Notes under the pieces: model-generated
Databases searched by the model: none
The model's input: only the letters and a program-made list of their open reading frames with translations
Told to the model about the DNA's origin: nothing
Origin: Nostoc sp. RI_552
GTDB lineage: Bacteria > Cyanobacteriota > Cyanobacteriia > Cyanobacteriales > Nostocaceae
Length of the DNA: 64,000 nt
NCBI GenBank assembly: GCA_016124525.1
Contig: WGNO01000026.1
Span: 1 to 64,000, forward strand
Reading direction: 5' to 3'
Position numbers and translations under genes: made by a program
Shown here: in pieces, positions 29,305 through 39,717 of the stretch
Position numbering within the stretch: position 1 is the stretch's first letter
Layout: every line of letters starts with the position of its first letter

Positions 29305-30840
29305 ATGCCTCAAAATCCAGAAAAAATTCAAGACCACGTTGAGTTATTCCACCAACCAGAATACCAACAACTATTCCAAAACAAAAGGGAATTTGAAAAC
29401 GGTCACAGTCCCGAAGAAGTTGCACGGGTTGCAGAGTGGACAAAAAGTTGGGAATACCGTGAAAAGAACTTTGCTCGTGAAGCACTAACAATCAACCCTG
29501 CTAAGGGCTGTCAACCTTTAGGTGCAATTTTTGCTGCTGTGGGTTTTGAAGGTACTTTACCCTTTGTACAAGGTTCCCAAGGTTGCGTTGCATACTTCCG
29601 TACTCACTTAACCCGTCACTACAAAGAACCATTTTCTGGTGTGTCTTCCTCAATGACTGAAGACGCGGCTGTGTTCGGTGGTATGCAAAATATGATTGAC
29701 GGGTTGGCCAACTCTTACCAACTCTACAAGCCTAAAATGATTGCTGTTTGCACCACCTGTATGGCTGAGGTAATTGGTGATGACTTACAAGCTTTCATCA
29801 ACAACGCCAAGGATGCTGGTTCAGTTCCTAAGAGTTTCCCAGTTCCCTATGCTCACACACCTAGCTTTGTTGGTTCCCACATCACTGGTTACGACAACAT
29901 GATGAAGGGTATTCTTTCTTGCTTGACCACAGGTAAGAAGAAAGAAACTAGCAATGGCAAAATTAACTTTATCCCAGGTTTTGACACCTATGTAGGCAAC
30001 AACCGCGAACTCAAGCGGATTGCTTCTTTGTTCGGCTTTGACTACACTATTTTAGCCGAAAACAGCGACTACTTGGATTCACCTAACACTGGTGAGTTCG
30101 ATATGTATCCAGGTGGTACTAAGTTAGAAGATGCTGCGGATTCCATCAACGGTAAAGTTACAGTTGCTCTGCAAGCACATTCCACCGTCAAAACCCGTGA
30201 GTACATTGAAAAAGAGTGGAAACAACCAACTGTAGTTTGCCGTCCCTGGGGTATTAAGGCCACTGACGAGTTCTTGATGAAACTCAGCGAATTAAGTGGT
30301 AAGCCCATTCCCGAAGAATTAGAAATTGAACGGGGTCGTGCAGTTGATGCTATGACCGACTCCCACGCTTGGGTTCACGGTAAGCGCTTTGCTATCTATG
30401 GTGAGCCAGATTTAGTTTACAGCATGGTGGGCTTCATGCTAGAGATGGGTGCTGAACCCGTGCATATCTTAGTTCACAACAGCAACGAAGTATTTGAGAA
30501 GGAACTCCGAGAGTTGCTAAATTCTAGTCCTTTTGGTCAGAATGCAACCATTTGGGGTGGTAAGGACCTATGGCATATGCGTTCTTTGTTGTTCACCGAA
30601 CCCGTAGACTTCCTCATCGGTAACTCCTACGGTAAGTACCTATGGCGCGATTGTAAGGTTCCTTTAGTCAGAATTGGTTATCCTATCATGGATCGCCACC
30701 ACTTACACCGCTACAGCACCATTGGTTACCAAGGTGTGATCAACTTACTCAACTGGATTGTCAACACAATCTTCGAGGAAATCGACCGCAACACCAATAT
30801 TCCTTCTAAGACCGATATTTCTTACGACTTGATTCGTTAA
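29305..30840 (+). CDS. nifK: Nitrogenase MoFe protein beta subunit
   Basis: The 511-residue beta subunit has P-cluster cysteines in [28 protein letters not shown] and [12 protein letters not shown]. The C-terminal [15 protein letters not shown] segment is typical. It forms the alpha2-beta2 tetramer with NifD. The ATG at 29,305 is preceded by CTTGGAGAACC. It is intact and 195 bases from nifD, with strong hairpins in the spacer. Confidence 0.97.
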   Translation: MPQNPEKIQDHVELFHQPEYQQLFQNKREFENGHSPEEVARVAEWTKSWEYREKNFAREALTINPAKGCQPLGAIFAAVGFEGTLPFVQGSQGCVAYFRTHLTRHYKEPFSGVSSSMTEDAAVFGGMQNMIDGLANSYQLYKPKMIAVCTTCMAEVIGDDLQAFINNAKDAGSVPKSFPVPYAHTPSFVGSHITGYDNMMKGILSCLTTGKKKETSNGKINFIPGFDTYVGNNRELKRIASLFGFDYTILAENSDYLDSPNTGEFDMYPGGTKLEDAADSINGKVTVALQAHSTVKTREYIEKEWKQPTVVCRPWGIKATDEFLMKLSELSGKPIPEELEIERGRAVDAMTDSHAWVHGKRFAIYGEPDLVYSMVGFMLEMGAEPVHILVHNSNEVFEKELRELLNSSPFGQNATIWGGKDLWHMRSLLFTEPVDFLIGNSYGKYLWRDCKVPLVRIGYPIMDRHHLHRYSTIGYQGVINLLNWIVNTIFEEIDRNTNIPSKTDISYDLIR

Positions 30841-31015
30841 GAATTGTCTTACGCAGTGTGCTAATCAAGGGTAAGAAGGGCGAATAGGGACTGAGGACTG
30901 GGGAGTGGGGACTAAGAATAAATTTATTCTCAATCCCTAACACTCAATCCTCAGTACCCGATACTTAATCCTAACTTACCTTTCTTTTTCTTTCTATTGA
31001 TTTGAAGTATCTACT

Positions 31016-31345
31016 ATGGAAACTATCAATCATACTCACTCTCATCCTGGTTATCATCCACCTAACAATCGAAAATCAGGTTGCTGGAATAATTGGCTCA
31101 ATCCTTTGCGTAGTTGGCTGAATAGAATTTCAATTAAAGATGCCCGCCTTGCTCATGTAATTTGTCAATTAATTCCCTGTTGTTGTCCCTTTGAGCGCAA
31201 CATCAGTTTATTTGGGCGGAATTTTCATATTCCAGCACTGTGTAAACTCAATCCCTTATATGACGAATTTGTGGGGATGCGTTTTCGTGCTTTATCTTAT
31301 CTAGCTGATGAGTGTGGAGAGGATATTACGAAATACATTTGTTAG
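31016..31345 (+). CDS. Mo-dependent nitrogenase C-terminal family protein
   Basis: This 109-residue Cys/His-rich protein has a His-rich start (NHTHSHPGYHPP) and a core RLAHVICQLIPCCCPFERNI, then PALCKLNPLYDEFVGMRFRALSYLADECGED. It matches the cyanobacterial 'Mo-dependent nitrogenase C-terminus' family found between nifK and nifE. Function is unknown; the clustered cysteines suggest metal binding. The preceding 170-base spacer is full of STRR-like GGGGACT/CAATCC filler. Confidence 0.85.
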   Translation: METINHTHSHPGYHPPNNRKSGCWNNWLNPLRSWLNRISIKDARLAHVICQLIPCCCPFERNISLFGRNFHIPALCKLNPLYDEFVGMRFRALSYLADECGEDITKYIC

Positions 31346-31548
31346 AGAGTTGTCTCTATTTATTACACATAAACTATCTTGCAAAAGTCAATTTTATAAA
31401 AAATTAACCACAGAATTACATTGATGAATTCTCTCTGTGAATGTGGAATAAATAAGATTTTTGCAGGAAGTGTATTGCTCAGTGAATAGTCAATAGGCTA
31501 ATAGCTGATAAATGATATGAACACTGTCGATCCAGCAAGAGAAGAGAG

Positions 31549-32928
31549 ATGAAAAGTACCCAAGGTAAAATCAACGAGCTGCTCAGTGAGTCAGGATGTG
31601 AACATAATCAACAAAAACAGGGGGAAAAGAAAAATAAATCTTGCACCCAACAAGCTCAACCAGGAGCTGCTCAAGGAGGCTGTGCTTTTGATGGTGCAAT
31701 GATTGCCCTAGTGCCAATTACTGATGCAGCTCACTTAGTCCACGGACCCATTGCTTGTGCTGGCAATTCTTGGGGTAGTCGTGGTAGTCTATCCTCTGGC
31801 CCCCAACTCTACAAGATGGGGTTTACTACGGACTTAAGTGAGAATGATGTCATTTTTGGGGGTGAAAAAAAGCTCTATAAGGCAATTCTAGAACTGCAAG
31901 AACGTTACAAGCCGGCGGCAATTTTTGTCTATGCTACCTGTGTAACTGCTTTGATTGGCGATGATATGGAGGCTGTGTGCAAGGCGGCCGCTGAAATAAT
32001 TGCCACTCCGGTGATTCCTGTCATTGCTCCGGGATTTATTGGCAGTAAGAATTTAGGCAACCGTTTTGGTGGAGAAGCTTTACTAGAATATGTAGTTGGT
32101 ACAGCAGAACCCGAAACAACTACGCCTTATGATATTAACTTAATCGGTGAGTACAACATCGCCGGAGAAATGTGGGGAGTTACACCACTGCTAGAAAAAT
32201 TAGGCATTCGTGTTTTATCCAAAATAACAGGGGATGCTCGCTATAACGAGGTTCGTTACGCCCACCGTGCCAAGCTCAATGTCATGATCTGCTCACGAGC
32301 TTTGCTGAACATGGCAAGAAAGATGGAGGAACGCTACAACATTCCTTACATTGAAGAGTCTTTTTATGGCATCGATGATATGAATCGTTGTCTACGGAAC
32401 ATTGCTGCTCAATTGGGTGATGCTGATTTACAAGAACGCACAGAAAAGTTGATTGCCGAAGAAACTGCGGTTCTTGATTTAGCGTTGGCTCCCTATCGCG
32501 CTCGACTGAAAGGTAAGCGGGTTGTGTTGTATACTGGTGGTGTTAAGAGTTGGTCGATTATCTCCGCAGCTAAGGATTTGGGAATAGAAGTTGTTGCTAC
32601 CAGTACGAGAAAAAGTACAGAGGAAGATAAAGCCCGCATCAAGAAATTGATTGGTCAGGAGGGCATCATGATGGAGAAGGGCAACGCCAAAGAATTGTTA
32701 AAGCTGGTCAAGGACACCGGCGCTGATATGTTGATTGCTGGTGGTCGTAACCAATATACTGCCCTGAAAGCCCGGATTCCTTTCCTGGATATTAACCAAG
32801 AACGCCACCATCCTTATGCAGGTTATCTGGGTATGGTGGAGATGGCACGGGAATTGTATGAAGCTCTTTATAGCCCAATTTGGGAACAAATACGTAGGCC
32901 TGCTCCTTGGGAAGACACTGAGGTTTAG
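31549..32928 (+). CDS. nifE: FeMo-cofactor scaffold subunit NifE
   Basis: This 459-residue NifD paralog forms the NifEN scaffold on which NifB-co matures to FeMo-co. Cluster cysteines are in [24 protein letters not shown] and [25 protein letters not shown] parallels the NifD cofactor loop. The ATG follows AAGAGAAGAG. A Lys/Gln-rich N-terminal tail precedes the core. Confidence 0.95.
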   Translation: MKSTQGKINELLSESGCEHNQQKQGEKKNKSCTQQAQPGAAQGGCAFDGAMIALVPITDAAHLVHGPIACAGNSWGSRGSLSSGPQLYKMGFTTDLSENDVIFGGEKKLYKAILELQERYKPAAIFVYATCVTALIGDDMEAVCKAAAEIIATPVIPVIAPGFIGSKNLGNRFGGEALLEYVVGTAEPETTTPYDINLIGEYNIAGEMWGVTPLLEKLGIRVLSKITGDARYNEVRYAHRAKLNVMICSRALLNMARKMEERYNIPYIEESFYGIDDMNRCLRNIAAQLGDADLQERTEKLIAEETAVLDLALAPYRARLKGKRVVLYTGGVKSWSIISAAKDLGIEVVATSTRKSTEEDKARIKKLIGQEGIMMEKGNAKELLKLVKDTGADMLIAGGRNQYTALKARIPFLDINQERHHPYAGYLGMVEMARELYEALYSPIWEQIRRPAPWEDTEV

Positions 32929-33037
32929 GGGAGACAACAAATATGAGGAGGATGAGGAAGAATAGTTACTCCCAACTCCCTACTACCCACTGCCTATTCC
33001 CAAATCCCCAATCCCGATACACATAGGTATTAATGCA

Positions 33038-34363
33038 ATGGCCATTGTTAATCTTCCCAATAAAGCACTTACAGTTAATCCTCTCAAGCAAAGTCAGGCT
33101 TTGGGGGCATCTTTAGCCTTTTTGGGATTAAAGGGGATGATACCCCTGTTCCACGGTTCCCAAGGTTGTACTGCCTTCGCCAAAGTCGTGCTTGTACGGC
33201 ATTTTCGGGAAGCTATTCCCTTAGCCACTACAGCCATGACTGAAGTCACCACTATTTTGGGTGGTGAAGATAATGTGGAACAGGCTATTCTCACCCTAGT
33301 GGAGAAGGTACAACCGGAAATTATTGGTCTATGTAGCACGGGGCTAACGGAAACTAGAGGAGATGATCTTGAGGGTTTTCTCAAGGATATCCGCCATCGC
33401 CATCCTGAATTAAATCACTTACCCATTGTATTTGCTCCTACCCCGGATTTTAAAGGTGCGCTGCAAGATGGCTTTGCTACGGCTGTGGAAAGTATAGTCA
33501 GGGAAATTCCTAAACCTGGTGGTATTAGAACCGAGCAAGTCACAATTTTGGCTGGTTCCTCTCTGACTCCGGGGGATGTACAGGAAATCAGGGAGATGGT
33601 GAGTGCCTTTGGCTTGGTACCAATTGTTTTACCTGACCTAGGCGCTTCCCTGGATGGTCATTTAGAAGATGGCTATAGTGCCATTACAGCCAGTGGTACC
33701 ACCTTAAAACAGCTACGAGACATAGGTAGTTCCGCCTTTACCATCGCTTTGGGGGAAAGTATGCGCCCCGCAGCCAAAATCCTAGAAGACCGATTTAACA
33801 TCCCCTATGAAGTGTTTGGGGAACTAACTGGCTTGGAACCTGTAGATGAGTTTTTGCAAGCATTATCCATTCTCAGCAGCAACAGCGTACCGCAAAAATA
33901 TTGCCACCAACGTCGCCAGTTGCAAGATGCCATGCTAGATACTCATTTTTACTTTAGTGCAAAGCGAGTTTCTTTGGCCTTAGAACCTGATTTGTTATGG
34001 TCAATGGTTAACTTTTTGCAATCCATGGGGACTCAAATTCATGGGGCTGTGACTACCACGCGATCGCCTCTGTTAGAAAAACTCCCTGTTAAAAGTGTCA
34101 CCATTGGTGATTTAGATGACTTTGAGCAACTAGCAGTTGGGTCTGATTTATTGATTGGTAATTCTAATTTACGTGCCATGGCCAAAGGTCTTTGTATTCC
34201 TCTTTATCGTTTGGGTATTCCCATTTACGACCGTTTAGGTAATGGATACTTCACTAAAGTTGGCTATCGAGGCACAATGGAACTTCTATTTGGTATCGGT
34301 AACCTCTTTTTAGAAGCGGAAGAAAAGAGAGTTAAACATTTATGGCAACTGGTATCTGAGTAA
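33038..34363 (+). CDS. nifN: FeMo-cofactor scaffold subunit NifN
   Basis: The 441-residue NifK paralog and partner of NifE opens LPNKALTVNPLKQSQALGAS and contains FHGSQGCTAFAKVVLVRHF, GLCSTGLTETRGDD and GYRGTMELLFGIGN near the C-terminus. Fewer cluster cysteines than NifK are present, as normal for NifN. It lies 109 bases after nifE in the same direction. Confidence 0.95.
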   Translation: MAIVNLPNKALTVNPLKQSQALGASLAFLGLKGMIPLFHGSQGCTAFAKVVLVRHFREAIPLATTAMTEVTTILGGEDNVEQAILTLVEKVQPEIIGLCSTGLTETRGDDLEGFLKDIRHRHPELNHLPIVFAPTPDFKGALQDGFATAVESIVREIPKPGGIRTEQVTILAGSSLTPGDVQEIREMVSAFGLVPIVLPDLGASLDGHLEDGYSAITASGTTLKQLRDIGSSAFTIALGESMRPAAKILEDRFNIPYEVFGELTGLEPVDEFLQALSILSSNSVPQKYCHQRRQLQDAMLDTHFYFSAKRVSLALEPDLLWSMVNFLQSMGTQIHGAVTTTRSPLLEKLPVKSVTIGDLDDFEQLAVGSDLLIGNSNLRAMAKGLCIPLYRLGIPIYDRLGNGYFTKVGYRGTMELLFGIGNLFLEAEEKRVKHLWQLVSE

Positions 34364-34419
34364 TCAGAATCAATTTTTTCTCCATACCTAATACTCAATT
34401 CCCCATCCAGGAAAACAGA

Positions 34420-34809
34420 ATGAAAATTGCCTTTACCACAAGTGACCGAGTTCATATTAATGCTCACTTCGGCTGGGCAAGAGAAATTGATGTTTATGAA
34501 ATCTCTGACGAGGGATATCAATTTCTAGAAACTTTGAAGTTTGACGGTGACCTTAAAGAAGATGGGAATGAAGATAAAATCACTCCCAAACTTGATGCTT
34601 TAGTTGATTGTACCATCGTTTATGTGGCCGCAATTGGTGGTAGCGCCGCCGCCCGTTTAATTAAGAAAGGTGTAACTCCGGTTAAAGCTAAATCAGAAGC
34701 TGAAGAAATTAGTGAAGTTCTCACTAAACTTGTGCAAACTCTCAAAGGTAATCCTCCACCTTGGTTACGGAAAGCATTAAGACAAACTACTCCCAACTTT
34801 GCAGATTGA
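34420..34809 (+). CDS. nifX: NifX
   Basis: This 129-residue dinitrogenase iron-molybdenum cofactor binding-type protein begins MKIAFTTSDRVHINAHFGWA and contains VYVAAIGGSAAARLIKKGVT. It carries FeMo-co precursors between NifB and NifEN. It is downstream of nifN by 56 bases and followed closely by the DUF269 gene, its usual companion. Confidence 0.92.
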   Translation: MKIAFTTSDRVHINAHFGWAREIDVYEISDEGYQFLETLKFDGDLKEDGNEDKITPKLDALVDCTIVYVAAIGGSAAARLIKKGVTPVKAKSEAEEISEVLTKLVQTLKGNPPPWLRKALRQTTPNFAD

Positions 34810-34829
34810 TTTTAACTTTAAGCCACAGT

Positions 34830-35306
34830 ATGAGTACAAATAATAGTGTGAACGGCAGCACAGATACAGTAGTCTTGAACTTTCCTTTTCTCAAGACATT
34901 AGTACAACAAATTCGCGGACAAGATACCTATGGAGTTTATCGGAATTGGTCTGATGAACTAATACTGAAACCATTTGTAGTTACCAAACAAAAGAAACGG
35001 GAAATTTCTCTGGAGGGTGAAGTTGATGCAATTACTCAAGCACGGATTATGTCATTTTTTCGGGCTGTAGCTGCTCGGATAGAACAAGAAACAGGTTTAA
35101 TTTCTCAGGTAGTATTAGACTTAAGCCATGAAGGATTTGGCTGGGCATTGATTTTTTCTGGTCGTCTCTTGCTTACTAAAAAAACCTTACGTGATGCTCA
35201 TCGATTTGGTTTTGACTCCCTCGAAAAATTAGCAGAAGAGGGAGAAAGTTATGTTACAAAAGGTGTTGAGTTGGGCAAAACTTATCCTGAAGTAGGCAAA
35301 CTTTAA
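34830..35306 (+). CDS. NifX-associated DUF269 protein
   Basis: The 158-residue DUF269 protein has LVQQIRGQDTYGVYRNWSDE and FGWALIFSGRLLLTKKTLRD, then RFGFDSLEKL. It accompanies nifX in most nif clusters; its biochemical role is not settled. I start at ATG 34,830 (MSTNNSVNGS), since the longer frame overlaps nifX without conserved sequence. Confidence 0.88.
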   Translation: MSTNNSVNGSTDTVVLNFPFLKTLVQQIRGQDTYGVYRNWSDELILKPFVVTKQKKREISLEGEVDAITQARIMSFFRAVAARIEQETGLISQVVLDLSHEGFGWALIFSGRLLLTKKTLRDAHRFGFDSLEKLAEEGESYVTKGVELGKTYPEVGKL

Positions 35307-35433
35307 ACTCGCTGCAAAAGTTAATTTAGATTTGTGTCTTAGTGTCTTTGTGGTCAGAATGATTTTGTCACCAATAAGTAATAGACACAAAGGTGTTTGT
35401 TGGAATTTTTCTGCACATAACAAGGAGTAGTCA

Positions 35434-35652
35434 ATGAGGCAAGTGAGTACAACAGATATTGAAGAACTTAAAAACAAGATCAAGCGGCTCAATAGTAAAG
35501 CAGGTCAAATGAAAATGGATCTGCATGATTTAGCAGAAGGTTTGCCCACAGATTACAAAACACTTATGGATGTGGCAGCTGGGACTTATCAAGTTTATCA
35601 ACAGCTGGATGAACTGAAGCAACAGCTAAAAATAATGGAGAGTTCCCAATGA
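35434..35652 (+). CDS. DUF683 (CCE_0567-type) small protein
   Basis: The 72-residue helical protein has two coiled-coil helices (IEELKNKIKRLNSKAGQMKM and TYQVYQQLDELKQQL) around DLHDLAEGLP. It is the small nif-cluster protein found behind DUF269 and structurally a helical hairpin that can bind metal. AAGGAGTAG is the ribosome site. It overlaps nifW by four bases (ATGA). Confidence 0.85.
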   Translation: MRQVSTTDIEELKNKIKRLNSKAGQMKMDLHDLAEGLPTDYKTLMDVAAGTYQVYQQLDELKQQLKIMESSQ

Positions 35653-35966
35653 GTACAAATATTAATGAGTTCAAAAACCTCGTAGATGCAGAAGAGTTTT
35701 TTGATTTTTTTAATTTACCCTACGACCAACAAATTGTGAATGTCAATCGTTTGCATATTTTGAAGAAGTTTTCTCAAAATATGGCAGAAATTGATGAAAT
35801 GTCTCTTCATTTAACTCCAGAAGAAAAACTTGCTCAATATGCATTGGCTTTGCAAAAAGCTTATGATGTTTTTCTGGAATCAACACCCCATGAACAAAAG
35901 CTGTTCAAGGTATTTAAAGAGAAACCGAAGAATGTAGTTACGCTGACAGAAATCACTTCTGATTAG
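35649..35966 (+). CDS. nifW: NifW
   Basis: The 105-residue protein has the NifW pattern FKNLVDAEEFFDFFNLPYDQ, then NVNRLHILKKFSQ and ALQKAYDVFLES. NifW associates with the MoFe protein and helps its maturation or O2 protection. It starts in the DUF683 stop (coupled translation), and its own stop is part of the ribosome site for hesA. Confidence 0.9.
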   Translation: MSTNINEFKNLVDAEEFFDFFNLPYDQQIVNVNRLHILKKFSQNMAEIDEMSLHLTPEEKLAQYALALQKAYDVFLESTPHEQKLFKVFKEKPKNVVTLTEITSD

Positions 35967-35976
35967 GAGGTAAAAA

Positions 35977-36777
35977 GTGATCAACCTAACGCCTACCGAA
36001 TTAGAACGCTATAGTCGCCAAATGATGCTGCCAAGCTTTGGCGAACTAGCTCAAAAACGCCTGAAGTCAGCGACGGTTCTGGTAACGGGTGTGGGGGGAT
36101 TAGGTGGTACGGCGGCGCTTTACTTAGCAGTAGCGGGCGTTGGGCGACTAATCCTAGTGCGGGGTGGTAACTTGCGGTTAGATGATATGAATCGTCAGAT
36201 TTTAATGACTGATGATTGGGTGGGTAAACCAAGGGTATTCAAGGCTAAAGAAACTCTCCAAGGTATCAATCCTGATATCCAAGTGGAAGTAGTTCATGAT
36301 TACATCACCCCGGAAAATGTAGACTCCCTGGTACAACCGGCTGATATGGCCCTGGACTGCGCCCACAATTTTACGGAACGTAACTTGCTGAATGAAGCTT
36401 GTGTGCGTTGGCGTAAACCAATGGTGGAAGCTGCAATGGATGGGATGGAGGCTTACCTGACTACGATTATTCCTGGTGTGACTCCTTGTTTATCTTGTCT
36501 GTTTCCAGAAAAGCCTGAATGGGATCGACGTGCTTTTGCAGTTCTGGGGGCTGTATCTGGGACACTAGCTTGTTTGACAGCGTTGGAGGCAATTAAGCTG
36601 ATTACTGGGTTCAGTCAACCTTTATTGTCCCAGTTGCTGACAATTGACTTGAATCGGATGGAATTCGCCAAGCGTCGTTCTCAGCGCGATCGCGCTTGCC
36701 CTGTATGCGGTAACACAGCGCCCTGGAGGTACGGACAATCTCCTTCTGTAGAAGCTACAAGCAATTGTACAACCTAG
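35977..36777 (+). CDS. hesA: HesA (ThiF/MoeB-like adenylyltransferase)
   Basis: This 266-residue E1-like protein shows the ATP-binding TGVGGLGGTAALYLAVAGVG, DDMNRQILMTDDWVG, and zinc-binding CLSCLFP plus CPVCG. It belongs to the heterocyst-linked hesAB-fdxH group; the substrate is not known, though a link to Mo or sulfur metabolism is proposed. A GTG start at 35,977 is supported by AGGAGG ending six bases before it, overlapping the nifW TAG. Confidence 0.9.
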   Translation: MINLTPTELERYSRQMMLPSFGELAQKRLKSATVLVTGVGGLGGTAALYLAVAGVGRLILVRGGNLRLDDMNRQILMTDDWVGKPRVFKAKETLQGINPDIQVEVVHDYITPENVDSLVQPADMALDCAHNFTERNLLNEACVRWRKPMVEAAMDGMEAYLTTIIPGVTPCLSCLFPEKPEWDRRAFAVLGAVSGTLACLTALEAIKLITGFSQPLLSQLLTIDLNRMEFAKRRSQRDRACPVCGNTAPWRYGQSPSVEATSNCTT

Positions 36778-36842
36778 TTAACTAACAAACATTCCCACAC
36801 TCAAAATCAGCAGAACTTCATCGCCACAAATCAGGAGACCTA

Positions 36843-37214
36843 ATGGCTGTTAAGTTAACAGAAAAAGCAGAATTTCGTCTGCGGGCATTTTTACGAGGTT
36901 CAACCTCTGATAATAATGAGGCTAAAAAAGGTATCCGTGTATCTGTAAAAAGTGGTGGTTGTAGTGGCTATGAATACGGACTAGAGTTCACCAGCAAACC
37001 ACAATCAGATGATTTGGTAATTCAGCAAGGTAATGTGCTGATTTACGTTGATGCCAAAAGTGCGCCGTTATTAGATGGGGTTGTGATCGACTTTGTAGAG
37101 GGTGTGATGGAAAGTGGCTTTAAGTTCACTAACCCCAATGCAAGTGATACCTGCGGTTGCGGAAAATCTTTCAAAACAGACGATGGCACACCCACGGGTG
37201 TACCTTGCAGGTAG
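36843..37214 (+). CDS. hesB: HesB/IscA-like Fe-S carrier
   Basis: The 123-residue A-type carrier begins with KLTEKAEFRLRAFLRG. The three conserved cysteines are in SGGCSGYEYGLEF and SDTCGCGKSF. It delivers or stores Fe-S clusters during heterocyst development and lies between hesA and fdxH as in related strains. Confidence 0.93.
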   Translation: MAVKLTEKAEFRLRAFLRGSTSDNNEAKKGIRVSVKSGGCSGYEYGLEFTSKPQSDDLVIQQGNVLIYVDAKSAPLLDGVVIDFVEGVMESGFKFTNPNASDTCGCGKSFKTDDGTPTGVPCR

Positions 37215-37506
37215 TTGAATGTTTGGAGGATTGAGAAAGACACTTGTGTGGAGTTTTTCTGAAGTTCTGTTAGTCAGAAATAGACTTTCATTGCTTTCCT
37301 GGGAAATAACGGACATTTGCCCATCTACAACCTTTGTCCCAGGGGCAAGTTGATGAAGCCCATAGTAATTGGGACATACCCTACAGCCAGGAGAAATCTA
37401 TCAACGCAGTATAGTCTTCTGGGCTGCTTCTCGAAGTTTTGATTTGACTAAATAAACTTCGAGTAACCGATCCAATTGTATTATAATTTTTGAGGAGAAT
37501 CGGAAA

Positions 37507-37806
37507 ATGGCAAGCTACCAAGTTAGATTAATCAACAAAAAGCAAGATATCGACACCACAATTGAAGTTGATGAAGAGACTACCATTTTAGACGCAGCAG
37601 AAGAAAATGGTATTGAATTGCCTTTCTCTTGTCATTCAGGTTCTTGCTCAAGTTGTGTGGGAAAAGTAGTGGAAGGTGAAGTTGATCAATCTGATCAAAT
37701 CTTTTTAGATGACGACCAAATGTCTAAAGGATTCGCTCTCCTTTGCGTTACTTATCCCCGGTCTAATTGCACAATTAAAACCCATCAAGAACCATATCTT
37801 GTGTAA
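37507..37806 (+). CDS. fdxH: Heterocyst [2Fe-2S] ferredoxin FdxH
   Basis: The 99-residue plant-type ferredoxin has cluster ligands in CHSGSCSSC and the later [11 protein letters not shown]. FdxH is the heterocyst-specific electron donor to nitrogenase reductase. Compared with the vegetative PetF it has Lys-rich N-terminal positions (NKKQ). A GAGGAGAAT ribosome site precedes the ATG. It is the last gene of the nif run. Confidence 0.95.
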   Translation: MASYQVRLINKKQDIDTTIEVDEETTILDAAEENGIELPFSCHSGSCSSCVGKVVEGEVDQSDQIFLDDDQMSKGFALLCVTYPRSNCTIKTHQEPYLV

Positions 37807-38035
37807 AATTTGATTTTCATCGCTACTCTTAGCAATCTTTAATTAAGGATGAAGGAGCAATTATATCCTTCATCTTTTATGCTGATTTTAATCAGATAAA
37901 ATTGCTGGAAAATTTCTTGCTAACAAAATTGATTTGAAAAATTAACAAGTTAACATTTGACACCATGTTAAAAATATTTACCGCCAACTGCTACAATGTG
38001 GTTAGAATATAGTAGTGTTAGCTACAGACTCCTAA

Positions 38036-38446
38036 CTAAGTAGATTTTATGGCGGAGGGCACAGGTACTGGTGGAATACTTGCCAAAATTCCTTTTTTGA
38101 GTGGTTGTGGACGTTCACTCCAAGGTAATGAACCTTGTGGGTGTGCATAATATTTACCTGCACACTGGAATATACCAGCAAGTTCTGTAGTTGATAAATC
38201 AGAAGAAATGTCGCCAAAAAGATACGTAGATTTGTTGGGTGAAGCAAAGGCAACAACACAAGAACGATTACAAGCGCTCATACATTGCACTGGTTGAATG
38301 ACAAATTCTGTATTCAACTCCCAATTAAAATAATCTAGTTGCAATTGTTTAAGAAGCTGTTCTCCACCACTTTCACCAACACGCTCACCATTTTCCCACT
38401 TACTGGCACAAGTGGTACAAACAAATATTCTATGTTCTGCTGTCAT
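38036..38446 (-). CDS. DUF1636 metal-binding protein behind a cobalamin riboswitch
   Basis: The 136-residue DUF1636 protein has IFVCTTCASKWENGERVGES, then QPVQCMSACNRSCVVAFASP and WSERPQPLKKGILASIP. Four cysteines in CxxC and CxxxCxxxC arrangement suggest a thioredoxin-like ferredoxin fold with metal or cluster binding. DUF1636 genes are often found with cobalamin synthesis or transport genes. The B12 riboswitch in its leader predicts shut-off when cobalamin is plentiful and suggests a role in cobalt or corrinoid supply. Confidence 0.88.
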   Translation of the reverse strand: MTAEHRIFVCTTCASKWENGERVGESGGEQLLKQLQLDYFNWELNTEFVIQPVQCMSACNRSCVVAFASPNKSTYLFGDISSDLSTTELAGIFQCAGKYYAHPQGSLPWSERPQPLKKGILASIPPVPVPSAIKST

Positions 38447-38545
38447 CTGTACCTCGTAGATTTTGGCTAAATTTACTTTTCTATGGGTGGGGATTCTGAC
38501 TTACACAATTTTAAATTTCAATCTCAAATTAAAAATTAAAATTGG

Positions 38546-38640
38546 TTTACAGCTGCGGGACAGTGCTGGACTTACACCGGACTTTCCCTGTTGCTTCTAA
38601 TAGTTGATTTCTACTAGAACCGAACATATAAAATTTAACA
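38546..38640 (-). promoter_or_regulatory. Cobalamin (B12) riboswitch
   Basis: Read on the minus strand: AGAAGCAACAGGGAAAGTCC, then GGTGTAAGTCCAGCACTGTC, then CCGCAGCTGTAA. This matches the cobalamin aptamer consensus GGGAA..GGTG.AA..CC..GC.G.CCCGC..CTGTAA. It ends about 100 bases before the DUF1636 start codon on the same strand. The outer 5' boundary is approximate. Confidence 0.88.
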
Positions 38641-38715
38641 TATTTTTAGGGAATTTTTAACATTAGTTAACCATATTTAAATTCAAGTTACAGCAGAACT
38701 GCATATTTTTGAAAT

Positions 38716-38822
38716 TTACAGCGTATTTTATCTGAGTAGGTACAGAAGGGCGGGCATCCTACCCGCCCCACAAGATTTATGATATTAAGGTTTGTAGTTT
38801 ATTTACTTGAAAACTGCTGTAA
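38716..38822 (+). repeat. MITE-like dispersed repeat, copy A
   Basis: A 107-bp copy with TTACAGC at the left end and GCTGTAA at the right end. It shares with copies B and C the block ATTTTATCTGAGTAGGTACA, a central stem-loop (GGGCGGG/CCCGCCC here) and GATATTAAGG. It lies in the 800-base gap between the riboswitch and the ankyrin gene, which shows no other feature I can name. Confidence 0.8.
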
Positions 38823-39252
38823 TTGTAGTTTTAGCTGCATTTTAATTTTTTATTTAGCCAATTCAACTAAGATGTGTTGGCATCTTTATAAATGATTCAT
38901 AATTTAAACTTATCAGAATGATAATATATAAGTAAGCTAAATTGTTGTCAGTGAACTTAAACTCCAATAAAAAGCGGTTATGGGGTTACGGAAGATATTT
39001 ATATCTTTATTCTGGTGATGCTCAAAATTAGGCAGAAGGTAAGATAGGGTCCAGGATAAAATAACGAAGGTCTGGGTAAGTATTGTTTTAGTATTAACCT
39101 ACTTCTGTAATGGAATGTTTCAAGCTACTAATTAATAGCGAGGATTGTCAGTACTGTAATCATTACGAAGTCGATAATCTTTAGTTGATGAATAGTGGGT
39201 ATAACCTATTATTCATCTTGTTGAGTCAATTTACGAGTATTAAGGATTAGTT

Positions 39253-39717
39253 ATGAATCAGATCAAAAAGCAAAAGTTGAGTGAAATCACCAAGGAATGG
39301 CTGATAGCAAAGGGCTACAATCCCGAAAATTTAAATCAACCAGGCAAAAATGGCGACACAGCTTTAATGACGGCTACTAGAGAGGGAGTCTATGGAGTTG
39401 TCAAAGAACTGATTGATTTAGGCGCAAATATTAATGCTAAAAATAATGAGAATAATAATGCCTTGTGGTTTGGCTGTTTCGGTAATCATTATGAGTTAAT
39501 TAGCTTGTTGCTTGGTGCCAAAATCAATATTGATAATCAAAATGATAACGGTACAACTGTTTTAATGTATGCAGCTTCAGCAGGAAAGACAGGTGTTGCT
39601 AAATTACTGCTACAACATAAACCTAACTTAAATCTCAGAAATTTAGATGATTATAGAGCAATAGATTTTGCTAGCAATATAGAAATTTTAAGGTTGCTGA
39701 AAAATGCCGAAACGTAA
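39253..39717 (+). CDS. Ankyrin-repeat protein
   Basis: The 154-residue protein has about three ankyrin repeats (NGDTALMTATREGVYGVVKE; NNALWFGCFGNHYELISLLL; GTTVLMYAASAGKTGVAKLL) after a 30-residue lead. It is a protein-binding module without catalytic domain. Its last codons overlap the start of the SagB-like gene by 14 bases, so the two are co-translated. Related gene pairs are found near hydrogenase genes in other heterocystous strains, to my recollection. Confidence 0.85.
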   Translation: MNQIKKQKLSEITKEWLIAKGYNPENLNQPGKNGDTALMTATREGVYGVVKELIDLGANINAKNNENNNALWFGCFGNHYELISLLLGAKINIDNQNDNGTTVLMYAASAGKTGVAKLLLQHKPNLNLRNLDDYRAIDFASNIEILRLLKNAET

